Source: Riemerella anatipestifer (GTDB lineage: Bacteria; Bacteroidota; Bacteroidia; Flavobacteriales; Weeksellaceae). Taken from it: a DNA stretch of 64,000 nucleotides. The stretch lies in the NCBI RefSeq assembly GCF_035666175.1, contig NZ_CP142016.1, positions 1,860,001 to 1,924,000 on the forward strand. Direction: 5' to 3'. A program made the translations under genes and the position numbers. Under the pieces are notes generated by a model. That model was not told the origin of the DNA and ran no database searches. It was given only the letters and a program-made list of their open reading frames with translations. Of this stretch, positions 44,477 through 52,075 are shown piece by piece. The stretch's first letter is position 1. Each line of letters starts with the position of its first letter.

Positions 44477-44627
44477 GTTCAAATCAGAGCAATAATTGTT
44501 TATTATTGCACTAAATCTCAAAAGAGATTAAAATATTAGCCCAAAAAAGGTGTCGCTATATAGTAATGTATAGCAATCAATAAGCGTAAGCTCTGATTTG
44601 AACAGCACCCACTTTTTGGGCTTTTTG
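44477..44627 (+). ncRNA. Structured leader RNA, C4-antisense-like, upstream of an antirepressor operon
   Basis: The leader begins GTTCAAATCAGAGC (44477-44490), which is perfectly complementary to GCTCTGATTTGAAC (44590-44603). Between them are hairpins 44489-44509, 44514-44529 and 44555-44574. AGCCCAAAAA (44538-44547) can pair with TTTTTGGGCT (44613-44622), followed by a T-run, giving a terminator-like stem that interleaves with the long stem. A second copy of GTTCAAATCAGA lies on the start codon of the next gene (44657-44668). The central arm can therefore pair with the leader 5' end or with the start codon. P1 c4 RNA controls an icd-ant operon in a comparable layout. Confidence 0.75.
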
Positions 44628-44654
44628 TATTTAAAACTTTTTAAATTTTATATT

Positions 44655-45047
44655 ATGTTCAAATCAGAAACAACCGCACCAACCGCAAACAACAGTAGCG
44701 ATGCACAAAGACAAATCGTAAGAAGTGTAGCTATCGGCATTATCAAAGATGCTATCTTATTTGAAAGAATACACGACGGTTTATTTATGGTAATTAACGC
44801 TTTTAAAAGCAATGGGCATTCCAAAAATTTAGCCGCTGCTCAACAATATAGCGGCATAGGTAACGCCATAAACTTAATTTGTGATGGAGAATGTCCTTGT
44901 GATGACTTATATAGTAAGCTAACATCTGTATTTTTAAATATACATCAGCAAGAAAAAAGCGACAATCTTTTGTATATATCCGAAAGGGTTTATAATGAAT
45001 GGTCTGAGGTTATAAGAGATTTTTACATTAACAGAAAATCTGCCTAA
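44655..45047 (+). CDS. Small protein between leader RNA and antirepressor (icd-like position)
   Basis: The 130-residue protein begins MFKSETTAPTANNSSDAQ and contains IGIIKDAILFERIHDGLFMVIN and a CDGECPCDDLY Cys segment. No family is recognised. ATG at 44655 is chosen because it carries the repeat complementary to the leader RNA and precedes the conserved-looking body; a TTG at 44598 lies inside the leader structure. It ends 2 bp before the antirepressor start, so the two are translationally coupled, as icd and ant are in phage P1. Confidence 0.7.
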   Translation: MFKSETTAPTANNSSDAQRQIVRSVAIGIIKDAILFERIHDGLFMVINAFKSNGHSKNLAAAQQYSGIGNAINLICDGECPCDDLYSKLTSVFLNIHQQEKSDNLLYISERVYNEWSEVIRDFYINRKSA

Positions 45048-45049
45048 CT

Positions 45050-45796
45050 ATGAAAGCGTTAATCAAAATCACAGAACAAAACGGCAAACAAACCGTGTCA
45101 GCTAGAGAGTTGTATGAGTTTTTAGGGTACAATAAAGCCGTTTGGTCTCGCTGGTATGCTAAAAATATAGAAAATAATGAGTTTGCAATAGAAAATATTG
45201 ATTATCAAACCTTCAACATTATGTTGAACGGTAACGAAACTAAAGATTTTGCCCTTACCATAGACTTTGCTAAGAAAATATCAATGATGGCAAGAACTCA
45301 AAAGGGGGAAGATGCAAGAGATTATTTCATAGAGTGTGAGAAGAAACTTAAAACCACCCTACCCACCACCTACAAAGAAGCCTTACTTGAACTCATCAAG
45401 AAAGAAGAAGAAAAAGAGGTATTACTCTTGCAAAATCAAGAGCAACAAGCCCAACTTGATGCACAAGCCCCAAAGGTACTATTTACAGAGGCGGTAATGG
45501 GTAGCAAGACATCGTGTCTTGTTGGTGAGTTAGCCAAAATAATTACGCAAAATGGTTATTATATAGGCGAAAGGCGATTATTCAAATACCTAAGAGAAAA
45601 CGGCTATTTGGGGCGTAAAGGCGAACGCTACAACATACCTAATCAAAAATATGTAGAACAGGGTATTTTTGAACTCAAAAAAGGCACTCGTTCAGGCAGC
45701 GGTGGCGTTATGCATACCACCATAACCACAAAGGTAACAGGCAAAGGGCAAGTTTATTTTGTAAACAAATTTCTCAAACGCTTGCAAACTGCCTAA
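45050..45796 (+). CDS. Phage antirepressor (AntA domain plus KilAC/ANT domain)
   Basis: The 248-residue protein has an N-terminal AntA/AntB domain (about 1-100: VSARELYEFLGYNKAVWSRWYAKNIENN, DFALTIDFAKKISMMART), a coiled linker (EEEKEVLLLQNQEQQAQ), and a C-terminal ANT domain (about 140-245: VGELAKIITQNGYYIGERRLFKYLRENGYL, TTKVTGKGQVYF). Such proteins bind and inactivate phage repressors to trigger lytic growth. It is transcribed opposite to the phage late genes, from the leader-RNA promoter. Confidence 0.88.
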   Translation: MKALIKITEQNGKQTVSARELYEFLGYNKAVWSRWYAKNIENNEFAIENIDYQTFNIMLNGNETKDFALTIDFAKKISMMARTQKGEDARDYFIECEKKLKTTLPTTYKEALLELIKKEEEKEVLLLQNQEQQAQLDAQAPKVLFTEAVMGSKTSCLVGELAKIITQNGYYIGERRLFKYLRENGYLGRKGERYNIPNQKYVEQGIFELKKGTRSGSGGVMHTTITTKVTGKGQVYFVNKFLKRLQTA

Positions 45797-45801
45797 AAAA
45801 C

Positions 45802-45830
45802 AAACCCACTAAAAATAGTGGGTTTTGTTT
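45802..45830. terminator. Bidirectional terminator between antirepressor and RexB-like gene
   Basis: Stem AACCCACT / AGTGGGTT with a short A-rich loop, with T-tracts on both strands. It closes both convergent operons. Confidence 0.85.
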
Positions 45831-45852
45831 TTATAGAGAGTATTTGAAAAAA

Positions 45853-46302
45853 TTAGTTTTTGTCTAACTCTTCCTCTATTTGTGTATTCAATTTTTGCAT
45901 TTCTAAGAAGTTGAATATATAGTAAGCTATTACATACAGCATTAGTAATATCATTATATGAGAATATTTTACAAAGCATATTTCATAAATACAAAACTCC
46001 GTTTTTTTCGTTGTGTTAAGTATATCTTCAATAATATAAAATAACGATACTATAGCGAAGTAAATAATGAAATTATTTCTTACCCTATTTACATTGTCTC
46101 TTATTCTACGTTTAATCTTTAGGTTTTTAATGCCTGATAAATTAAATGTAATGGCTAAGCTCATCCCTATGGAGAACATAATGCCTAAAATAGCGTAGAT
46201 GTTTTGTATAATTTCTTTGCTCGGCGTAATATATGGGAATAACCATTTAATTATAGCCGATAAGAACACACAAACAAATAAGCTTATAATAATTCTTATC
46301 AT
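45853..46302 (-). CDS. Four-helix membrane protein, RexB-like topology
   Basis: The 149-residue protein has four membrane segments (about 3-24, 32-56, 72-92, 108-130) and a short acidic tail (IEEELDKN). Lambda RexB is a 144-residue four-helix inner-membrane protein acting after RexA. The start overlaps the stop of the upstream 303-residue gene (ATGA), showing coupled expression. No sequence similarity to RexB is claimed; size, topology and pairing are the argument. A Kiwa-like membrane partner is an alternative. Confidence 0.5.
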   Translation of the reverse strand: MIRIIISLFVCVFLSAIIKWLFPYITPSKEIIQNIYAILGIMFSIGMSLAITFNLSGIKNLKIKRRIRDNVNRVRNNFIIYFAIVSLFYIIEDILNTTKKTEFCIYEICFVKYSHIMILLMLYVIAYYIFNFLEMQKLNTQIEEELDKN

Positions 46303-47210
46303 AAATTTTTTAATTCTCTTAAATATTTTTCCATCTCTAGGACTAAATCTCGTTCTGATATTCTATTATCATCTATTAACTCAATTTCTACCTCTTTATA
46401 CTGGAGCATATTTTCTCCAGAAATTGTTTTTCCATTTTTTAACTTAAAAGATACGCCGTCAGCGTGTGATATAGGGGTCATATATGTGCCTAATAGCTTT
46501 TCATATTCCTGTTGTGGCATTTTTCTTGGTTTAGAAATACTTATAAGTAGCCTTGATGAAAAAATATTACTGCGTACAATATCATCTAAATTTTTGGTAT
46601 CTGATATAAGTTTTTTAAGTAATTCTGTTCCTAGCCCAAAAACTTTAAACCCATTTTCATTCTTTTCTTTCTTTTGAGAGGATTTTAATGATATATGTTT
46701 AATTTCGTTTAGTTTAATCTGTTCGCTAACTTTAATTTTGGATGTGAAATTGTATGATTTATCTCCTCGAGTCGCTAGTAATAACCAATTTAGATATACT
46801 TCTAGAGATTTTATTCTGCTTTTGGGCAAGTTAGTAACTAAAAAATGATTGTTTAATGCGAAGTAATAATGTTCTTTGCAGGTTAGCTGTATTTTCTCGT
46901 CATTATTAAAAATATCATCTATTTGTATTTTAGGGTTGCTAAAATAATCATCAGGAATACGAGGTATTTCTTTAGATGGAGATATTCTCCACATTACTCC
47001 ATAAACATATCTATCTGTGATTGCGAAATCAGAAAGTAAATCCTCATCACTAGAACTTAAGTTGAGTTTCATTCTACGAGTGTCGGCAGATTCGCCATAT
47101 CCTAATTTCTCCTTTAGTTTCTCAAATAAGTCAGAATAAGGAGCTTTTATATCTTCATTATCAATATCGTAGGCTAATAGTTTAATGGTTTTGGTTTTTA
47201 TCGAAAGCAT
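46299..47210 (-). CDS. Cytosolic partner of the four-helix membrane protein, RexA-like position
   Basis: The 303-residue soluble protein shows no recognised domain. Segments include AYDIDNEDIKAPYSDLFEKLKEKLGYG, DRYVYGVMWRIS and a C-terminal SFKLKNGKTISGENML with EMEKYLREL helix. It is upstream of, and overlaps, the membrane-protein gene. It has its own promoter, so the pair can be expressed in the lysogen. RexA (279 aa) senses phage infection and opens RexB channels in lambda; KwaB of Kiwa is another possible analogue. Confidence 0.5.
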   Translation of the reverse strand: MLSIKTKTIKLLAYDIDNEDIKAPYSDLFEKLKEKLGYGESADTRRMKLNLSSSDEDLLSDFAITDRYVYGVMWRISPSKEIPRIPDDYFSNPKIQIDDIFNNDEKIQLTCKEHYYFALNNHFLVTNLPKSRIKSLEVYLNWLLLATRGDKSYNFTSKIKVSEQIKLNEIKHISLKSSQKKEKNENGFKVFGLGTELLKKLISDTKNLDDIVRSNIFSSRLLISISKPRKMPQQEYEKLLGTYMTPISHADGVSFKLKNGKTISGENMLQYKEVEIELIDDNRISERDLVLEMEKYLRELKNL

Positions 47211-47224
47211 ATATTCTTTTTCTA

Positions 47225-47232
47225 CAAAAATA
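47225..47232 (-). promoter_or_regulatory. -7 box upstream of the RexA-like gene
   Basis: The minus strand reads TATTTTTG 14 bp before the start codon. No exact TTTG is seen 19-21 bp upstream. A weak GCAC-AAA-GTGC hairpin at 47257-47267 may end the preceding late transcript. Confidence 0.5.
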
Positions 47233-47283
47233 AAAAATATCTTTAGTTATCATAAAGCACTTTGTGCATTTTTTATAACCTTT

Positions 47284-48177
47284 CTACAACTCCCTCGCAA
47301 CATCATCATAAAAAGAAAATGATATTTTATTTTCAAATGAGTTGTCGTAAGTGTTTTCTACGCTGTCGTTAGATTCCAATACTAACCTGTGCCATTGGCT
47401 CTCATCACTCACGCCATCAGGGTCAAATAGATAAACATCATAGGATTGCACTAAGTCGGTTATAATAGGCTGTAAATGCCTTTTGGTTTTGGTGTGAAGT
47501 TCTATTGTTTTATCAGCTTCTATTCCTAAGTTGAAAAAGTTATTTTGCCTTAGAGAGGTCTTTATTTTAGATATAGTCTTTTTGCCTTTTGTTTTCGTCT
47601 TCCCCTCGCTGTTTTCAAATACATAGCATTGGTAACCTCCGAGAGAATTAAGGAACTTTATTATCTTGTACTTGCACCCTCTAATATTGATACGCTCTAC
47701 CTCATCTTTGGAAGGGATAAAAGTAACTAATCTACCTCCGATTATTTTTTTAGGTTGAACTATTGGGAGGTTGCCCCATTCTATCCATTTGCCAACTACT
47801 AAACTGTCTCCCTCGTTGAGGTGCCACTCTTTCACGCCCTCTTTTCTTCTCCAGCCTCTGATGAAATTTTTAGTCAAGGTTATTGTTTCTGTTTCAGCCC
47901 CTGTATTGAAAAAGGCTTTAAAGGTAATTTCAAAGGATTGCAGAGTATTTATGTCAATATGATTAGGAGAGGGGAGAAGTCCTCTTATAGCCTCTGATAT
48001 GTTGAATAAATAAGTATTATCTGCATTAGGTGTAATATTAAAGCTGTAAGAGGTTTGCGTTTCCAAACGCTTAATTACAACCTCTAAGGCAGATGATAAG
48101 CGTGTAAATCCGCTCACTTCTATCCAAATGTTATTTCCTGATAGGTAATAATCGTTTTCTAATCCTATGACTTTCAT
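47284..48177 (-). CDS. Phage tail-region protein
   Basis: The 297-residue protein is beta-rich (FNITPNADNTYLFNISEAIRGLLPSP, WHLNEGDSLVVGKWIEWGNLP). It lies at the end of the first tail block, overlapping the upstream gene by 4 bp. The accessory island separates it from the large tail gene at 41901, which was probably its original neighbour. Role in tail assembly is inferred. Confidence 0.6.
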   Translation of the reverse strand: MKVIGLENDYYLSGNNIWIEVSGFTRLSSALEVVIKRLETQTSYSFNITPNADNTYLFNISEAIRGLLPSPNHIDINTLQSFEITFKAFFNTGAETETITLTKNFIRGWRRKEGVKEWHLNEGDSLVVGKWIEWGNLPIVQPKKIIGGRLVTFIPSKDEVERINIRGCKYKIIKFLNSLGGYQCYVFENSEGKTKTKGKKTISKIKTSLRQNNFFNLGIEADKTIELHTKTKRHLQPIITDLVQSYDVYLFDPDGVSDESQWHRLVLESNDSVENTYDNSFENKISFSFYDDVAREL

Positions 48178-48638
48178 TTTTCTAAAATGCTTTTTGCGTT
48201 TCTGCGTAATTGGTCAGCTATCTTTACCCTAGCTATACTACCTAATTCCTCTTGTAAGAATAGTATCACTCTAGGCTCTTCTAATACCTCTAAAAGGTCT
48301 GTTCCTCCTTTTTGGTAGTGTGTAGTTCCTGATTGTTCTATTTTCTTGGCTATTGCCCACGCCCTCTGCCTTGCTTCTTTTCCTGATAGTCCAAATTTAA
48401 CTTTGAGCCATTTTTCTATGGCTTCTACTGGAGGGAGAGAACCGCCCTCTCGTCCTTTGGCTAATTGTTCGGAGTAATGCCTTCCTCTTATAACGCCTTT
48501 GTTTTGTTCAGCAACAACCTCTAGGCTTTCTTCCCATTCTCCAGAAGCTCTCATATTTAACTCCTTAAATCTAGGGATTAAAAATAAATCTACTACTTTG
48601 AGTAAAACAGCTTCTATTTCTTGGGGTTCAAATATCAT
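48174..48638 (-). CDS. Phage morphogenesis protein (head-tail or tail completion candidate)
   Basis: The 154-residue protein contains SLPPVEAIEKWLKVKFGLSGKEARQRAWAIAKKIEQSGT, a pattern common in Bacteroidetes phage proteins between connector and tail genes, comparable in place to HK97 gp10. Overlaps both neighbours by 4 bp. Exact role unknown. Confidence 0.6.
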   Translation of the reverse strand: MIFEPQEIEAVLLKVVDLFLIPRFKELNMRASGEWEESLEVVAEQNKGVIRGRHYSEQLAKGREGGSLPPVEAIEKWLKVKFGLSGKEARQRAWAIAKKIEQSGTTHYQKGGTDLLEVLEEPRVILFLQEELGSIARVKIADQLRRNAKSILEK

Positions 48639-49123
48639 AGTTTCTCTCTAAATATCCCTGATACTTTCCAGCCTGTATAGTTGTTATCATCTTTAAATAC
48701 GGTAGTTTCCATATCCCACTTAGTAACCTCAAACGGATAACCTAATTCACAAATAGGTAAATTATTTGCATCTCCTAAACAATTTTGTAACGGCTCTAAA
48801 ATGGTACTCCAAAGCCCCTCACTTATAGGGTATCCATTAGCTTCGTTGTATATGTTTACGCCTAAGTTGGATTTTCTAACAATATATAGCGTGAAAATAT
48901 GGTCTTTCCACTCTTCGTTTTTTAAAGTTGTTTGTCCGTCTTTTTTAGAGCCGATAGATGTTTTATAATATGTAACGAAAAGATGAGTGCAACAAGGGTC
49001 TTCTGATGTCTTTCGGTTCATTCCACTTTCGCTAAGAGGGGCGGAATATTCCCAACAAAAACCGCAATTTTTCTCATCGTTAAATCGTTCGGTTAAATCT
49101 TTAAAGAAACTTATTATATTCAT
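48635..49123 (-). CDS. Phage structural-region hypothetical protein
   Basis: The 162-residue protein has an unusual Cys set (CGFCW, DPCCTH, CLG, CEL) and aromatic strands. No family recognised. ATGA overlaps on both sides indicate a coupled late operon. Confidence 0.55.
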   Translation of the reverse strand: MNIISFFKDLTERFNDEKNCGFCWEYSAPLSESGMNRKTSEDPCCTHLFVTYYKTSIGSKKDGQTTLKNEEWKDHIFTLYIVRKSNLGVNIYNEANGYPISEGLWSTILEPLQNCLGDANNLPICELGYPFEVTKWDMETTVFKDDNNYTGWKVSGIFREKL

Positions 49124-49623
49124 TTCTTACTTATTATTTTTTCATACTTTTTGCGAATGTCACTATTAACCTTGTCTAGTTTCATCTTTTGATAAACTTT
49201 GTGATAGGGTAGGGCTAGAATATCATCGTACTTTAGAATATCGCCACCTGCTAAACTATCAACTATTGCCATCGCTCCGAACTCGTTAAGTTTTGTAACT
49301 CCAGACGCTAACAATTCAGGTTCAGGAGTAGATTGTAAGTTTTCAGCTTCTTTAGAATTGATAAAATCCACCTGCTCTTTAATCCAAAGAATAAAAGAGG
49401 CTGTTTCGTTGGCGGTAGCCTTGCTTATATCTACATTGTTATATTGGCATTCTAAAATGCATTTAATCGCCTTTTCAGGGTCTTGCTTTAGTAATTCAGG
49501 TAACTGTACTTTTACCACGCCGAACGGCAGGAATATAAACGGTTTAGATTTATACCCCTGCACCTCATCGCTAGGCTTTCCAAACCTAACTATAAAATCG
49601 TCGTGTTTTACCAAAGAATGCAT
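49120..49623 (-). CDS. Phage structural-region protein, first gene of tail block 1
   Basis: The 167-residue protein has a C-terminal helical half (GDILKYDDILALPYHKVYQKMKLDKVNSDIRKKYEK). The late-promoter motif copy 2 lies directly upstream, so it opens a transcription unit. It might be a tail assembly chaperone by place and helix content, but this is weak. Confidence 0.5.
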   Translation of the reverse strand: MHSLVKHDDFIVRFGKPSDEVQGYKSKPFIFLPFGVVKVQLPELLKQDPEKAIKCILECQYNNVDISKATANETASFILWIKEQVDFINSKEAENLQSTPEPELLASGVTKLNEFGAMAIVDSLAGGDILKYDDILALPYHKVYQKMKLDKVNSDIRKKYEKIISKK

Positions 49624-49638
49624 ACAATTATTTCCTTA

Positions 49639-49670
49639 CAAAGGTACAAAAAGTAAACTAAAGATTTACT
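49639..49670 (-). promoter_or_regulatory. Late-promoter motif, copy 2 (tail block 1)
   Basis: AGTAAA (49652-49657), 7 bp, TTTACT (49665-49670), with the minus-strand -7 box TACCTTTG (complement of 49639-49646) 5 bp away. Arrangement and spacing are identical to copy 1 at 52404-52435. Confidence 0.75.
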
Positions 49671-49689
49671 ATTTTGAAAAATAAAAGTA

Positions 49690-49908
49690 TTACATTCCTT
49701 TCTTAAGTTTGTGTGCTAAAAAGTAGTAGTAAAACAAAGCCTTTGTTTGCTTGGTTAATTGTATTTTATGAGGTTTATCATCGCTAGAAAATAGGCGGCT
49801 TAAATAGCTTCTATCTAGTAACAAGTCTTTTGTTAGGTCTTTTCTTTTAACGCCTAACTCTTTCATTTGTTCCTCTATCCACAAAATGTTTATATCTTCT
49901 ATGTTCAT
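49690..49908 (-). CDS. Small helix-turn-helix protein
   Basis: The 72-residue protein MNIEDINILWIEEQMKELGV... has an HTH-like segment VKRKDLTKDLLLDRSYLSRLFS (about 19-40) and a hydrophobic helix FYYYFLAHKL. It is encoded beside two late-promoter motifs and is a candidate regulator of them; it may equally be unrelated. Confidence 0.6.
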   Translation of the reverse strand: MNIEDINILWIEEQMKELGVKRKDLTKDLLLDRSYLSRLFSSDDKPHKIQLTKQTKALFYYYFLAHKLKKGM

Positions 49909-49912
49909 AAGG

Positions 49913-50059
49913 TTATTTTAAGAAGATGTACATCACTCCTGCTAAAGCTAAAATAATAAATATTATCTGCTCTAAAGATAAACTAAATCTAATAGTTATA
50001 TCTTGCTCAAATGGTTCTTTTGAAAAGATGTTTTTAATCAATTTTATAAATTCTTTCAT
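49913..50059 (-). CDS. 48-residue small membrane protein
   Basis: ATG complementary to 50057-50059 opens MKEFIKLIKNIFSKEPFEQD and ends in one membrane helix (LEQIIFIILALAGVMYIFLK). It sits directly upstream of the HTH gene and has clean start and stop signals. Function unknown. Confidence 0.5.
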   Translation of the reverse strand: MKEFIKLIKNIFSKEPFEQDITIRFSLSLEQIIFIILALAGVMYIFLK

Positions 50060-50074
50060 TTGAAAAAATATTTA

Positions 50075-50190
50075 TAAATTTGCCTTTAGAAGTAAGGGGG
50101 ACTAAGCCCCCTTGTTTCAGAATAACAGACCGAAAAGTTTCTGTTTTATCTCGGCTTTAAGTTTCGCAACAAACTTAAAGCCTTTTTTGA
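50075..50190 (+). ncRNA. Candidate plus-strand small RNA with promoter and terminator
   Basis: A TAAATTTG box (50075-50082) is followed by hairpins AAGGGGG/CCCCCTT (about 50094-50113) and AACAGA/TCTGTT, then by the strong stem GGCTTTAAGTTT/AAACTTAAAGCC with T6, an intrinsic terminator. It runs opposite to the phage late genes between terL and the HTH gene. No -33 TTTG is seen. A 37-codon frame exists on the other strand. Confidence 0.5.
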
Positions 50191-50230
50191 TTCTTCTGAA
50201 ACTGATTTTGAACTCAAAATCTAACTTCAT
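50117..50230 (-). CDS. Possible 37-residue basic peptide
   Basis: The minus-strand frame MKLDFEFKISFRRIKKGFKF... is strongly basic and amphipathic, with a TAAATTTG box just upstream (complement of 50237-50244). It overlaps the candidate plus-strand RNA, whose terminator stem is part of its coding sequence. Only one of the two may be real. Confidence 0.3.
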   Translation of the reverse strand: MKLDFEFKISFRRIKKGFKFVAKLKAEIKQKLFGLLF

Positions 50231-50346
50231 AAAAAGCAAATTTAAAGGTTAAACTTAGGTGCGTCTGTTCTGTCTCTCATTGACAATGCAAATATATAAA
50301 AAACGTTTTAATTACGAAAACATTTTAATAATTTTTTTATCTTTTT

Positions 50347-51567
50347 TTACCTTACCCTGTAAGTAATTGTTTTGCCTGTTGCTTGGTAAATATAGTATCC
50401 ACCTGCTTCTGTGATATGGTCAAAACCGCTCGTTTTGTCAGGCTCTCCGTTTTTATATGTTTGGCGTTCTAGGGCTTCTGAATAGTTAGGACATTGCTCG
50501 TCATTGACATAGTAGCTTATCTCTTGTTTATTGTTTTTAAAAGCGAGGTTCATAGCATTAACTCTATCTTTAACAGCAGGGTTCCTTACCATTCCCCTAA
50601 TAGTGAAACCAAAGGAACGGATAATATCGTGGTCAGATTTTCCGCTTGTACTTCTTGAACTTCCTGCACTATCAGGGTAAACTATTATCTTATGATTTGA
50701 GTATTTCCGTTTAATTAACTCGCAAAGTTCTTGAGTGTCATAAGCGTTTACAAATTCATCAACGGCGAAATGTTTTTTATCCTCCTGAATATGCACGACT
50801 GCGTTCATCTTGGTTATGTTAAAGTCCATTCCGATATGCAACACATCTCCAGCTTTTACTACTCTGCGAGTGTTGTTGTCTTGCCTGTTGTAGTTTCTGT
50901 AAACATTACCGCTCGTTAAATTGACAAATTCGCCCTCCAAATAAGCGAGTATTTTCTCGTCGGAGTATGTTTCCAATAGAGAGGGTATATAGTCGTCAGG
51001 TAAAAAAGGATTATCCGCTGTTTTGCCTTTTATGAGTAGCTTGTTGGGGCTTGGTTTCTTTACGAAAAATTCATATAAAAATTTAAAACCCTCAGGGGTA
51101 CTCACGAAGTCTAAACTGTTCTTTTCTCCGTTGGGGAGTGCTTTTCTATTTCTAGCGACTATTTTGGTATAGACTTCTTGCATTTTGTCTTTAGGTAAAA
51201 CATCTGCTTCGTCTATTAGAGAATAGCCAACCTCATAACCTACGATGAGGTCAGGGTTATCCATTGTCCTTAAAATAATCCTTCCGTTTGGAAGATGAAA
51301 CTCTTTGTCTGAACGATTTAACTTAAAAGGTATTCCTAGATTAGATAATATTTCTGAGAATCTCGGAAACGCAATATCTTTTACAAGTGGATAGGTGGGT
51401 AGGTAGTAGGCTACATCTATACCGTTATACATTAACTTTTTTATAACGGTTTTTGTAATTCCAGCGTGGCTCTTTCCTGAACCAAAACCCGCAACTAACC
51501 CTGTGTGTCGGTAGTTAGATTTTATAAAGTCGTCCTGATGTTTAAGAAGTAATATTTCCTTTTTCAT
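50347..51567 (-). CDS. terL: Terminase large subunit
   Basis: The 406-residue motor has Walker A GFGSGKS (27-33), Walker B YSLIDEAD (about 114-121) and the C-terminal RNase-H-like nuclease with IGMDFN, VYPDSAG and GFDHITEAGGY (Asp residues of the metal site). It packages DNA into proheads. It overlaps terS by 26 bp. All motifs are intact. After it about 110 bp hold no protein gene apart from the possible 37-codon frame. Confidence 0.95.
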   Translation of the reverse strand: MKKEILLLKHQDDFIKSNYRHTGLVAGFGSGKSHAGITKTVIKKLMYNGIDVAYYLPTYPLVKDIAFPRFSEILSNLGIPFKLNRSDKEFHLPNGRIILRTMDNPDLIVGYEVGYSLIDEADVLPKDKMQEVYTKIVARNRKALPNGEKNSLDFVSTPEGFKFLYEFFVKKPSPNKLLIKGKTADNPFLPDDYIPSLLETYSDEKILAYLEGEFVNLTSGNVYRNYNRQDNNTRRVVKAGDVLHIGMDFNITKMNAVVHIQEDKKHFAVDEFVNAYDTQELCELIKRKYSNHKIIVYPDSAGSSRSTSGKSDHDIIRSFGFTIRGMVRNPAVKDRVNAMNLAFKNNKQEISYYVNDEQCPNYSEALERQTYKNGEPDKTSGFDHITEAGGYYIYQATGKTITYRVR

Positions 51568-52075
51568 CTACACGCTTTATCACAAGTTCTAAAACATTGC
51601 CCTTATTTTCTACTTCTTGTTTTGTTGGTGCGTAATCGCCCTCTATCTTGGATATTTCGGCTCTTATATCTTTTATGGTGCTTTCTATCTTGGCAACCTC
51701 TAAAGCAGTCAGGTCTCGCTCTTGTGAGGTATACACGCCTTGACTAAAAGTATATGCTAATGTTTTGCCTTTAGCGAGGAGGTACTCTAGTCTTTTTATC
51801 TGCTTCTCTAACCCTGCTAACCTGTCAATTTTTGTAGAAATAGCTTTCTTTCTTTCCTCTATCTCTATACTAGTTGTTTCTTCTATTACCCTGTCGCTAA
51901 TTTCCTTTTGGTATGCCTGAAACTCCTCCGTTGCTTTTTTCCAGTCTTTATCAAATGTTCTTCTTGATTTTGCGAAGTTTTGCGAATAATCTGCGAACAT
52001 ATCACCATAAGACAAAGTTGGCTCACTTTTCAGCAAGTCTACTATCCATTGTTGTCTTGTTTCAGGGTTGTTCAT
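51542..52075 (-). CDS. terS: Terminase small subunit
   Basis: The 177-residue protein has an N-terminal HTH-like region (RQQWIVDLLKSEPTLSYGDMFADYSQNFAKSRRTFDKDWKKA) and a long central coiled coil (about 75-150), the usual small-terminase design for recognising packaging sites. It lies between the VRR-NUC gene and terL, overlapping both. Confidence 0.85.
   Translation of the reverse strand: MNNPETRQQWIVDLLKSEPTLSYGDMFADYSQNFAKSRRTFDKDWKKATEEFQAYQKEISDRVIEETTSIEIEERKKAISTKIDRLAGLEKQIKRLEYLLAKGKTLAYTFSQGVYTSQERDLTALEVAKIESTIKDIRAEISKIEGDYAPTKQEVENKGNVLELVIKRVDEKGNITS

Noticed and set aside
44477-44627. Retron-like msr/msd RNA
   Set aside because: Inverted arms flank the region, but no reverse transcriptase gene is near; the downstream gene is an antirepressor, and complementarity to the start codon explains the repeat better.
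44598-44654. TTG start for the gene upstream of the antirepressor
   Set aside because: It falls within the leader structure and encodes a hydrophobic stretch unlike the rest; ATG at 44655 coincides with the leader-complementary repeat.
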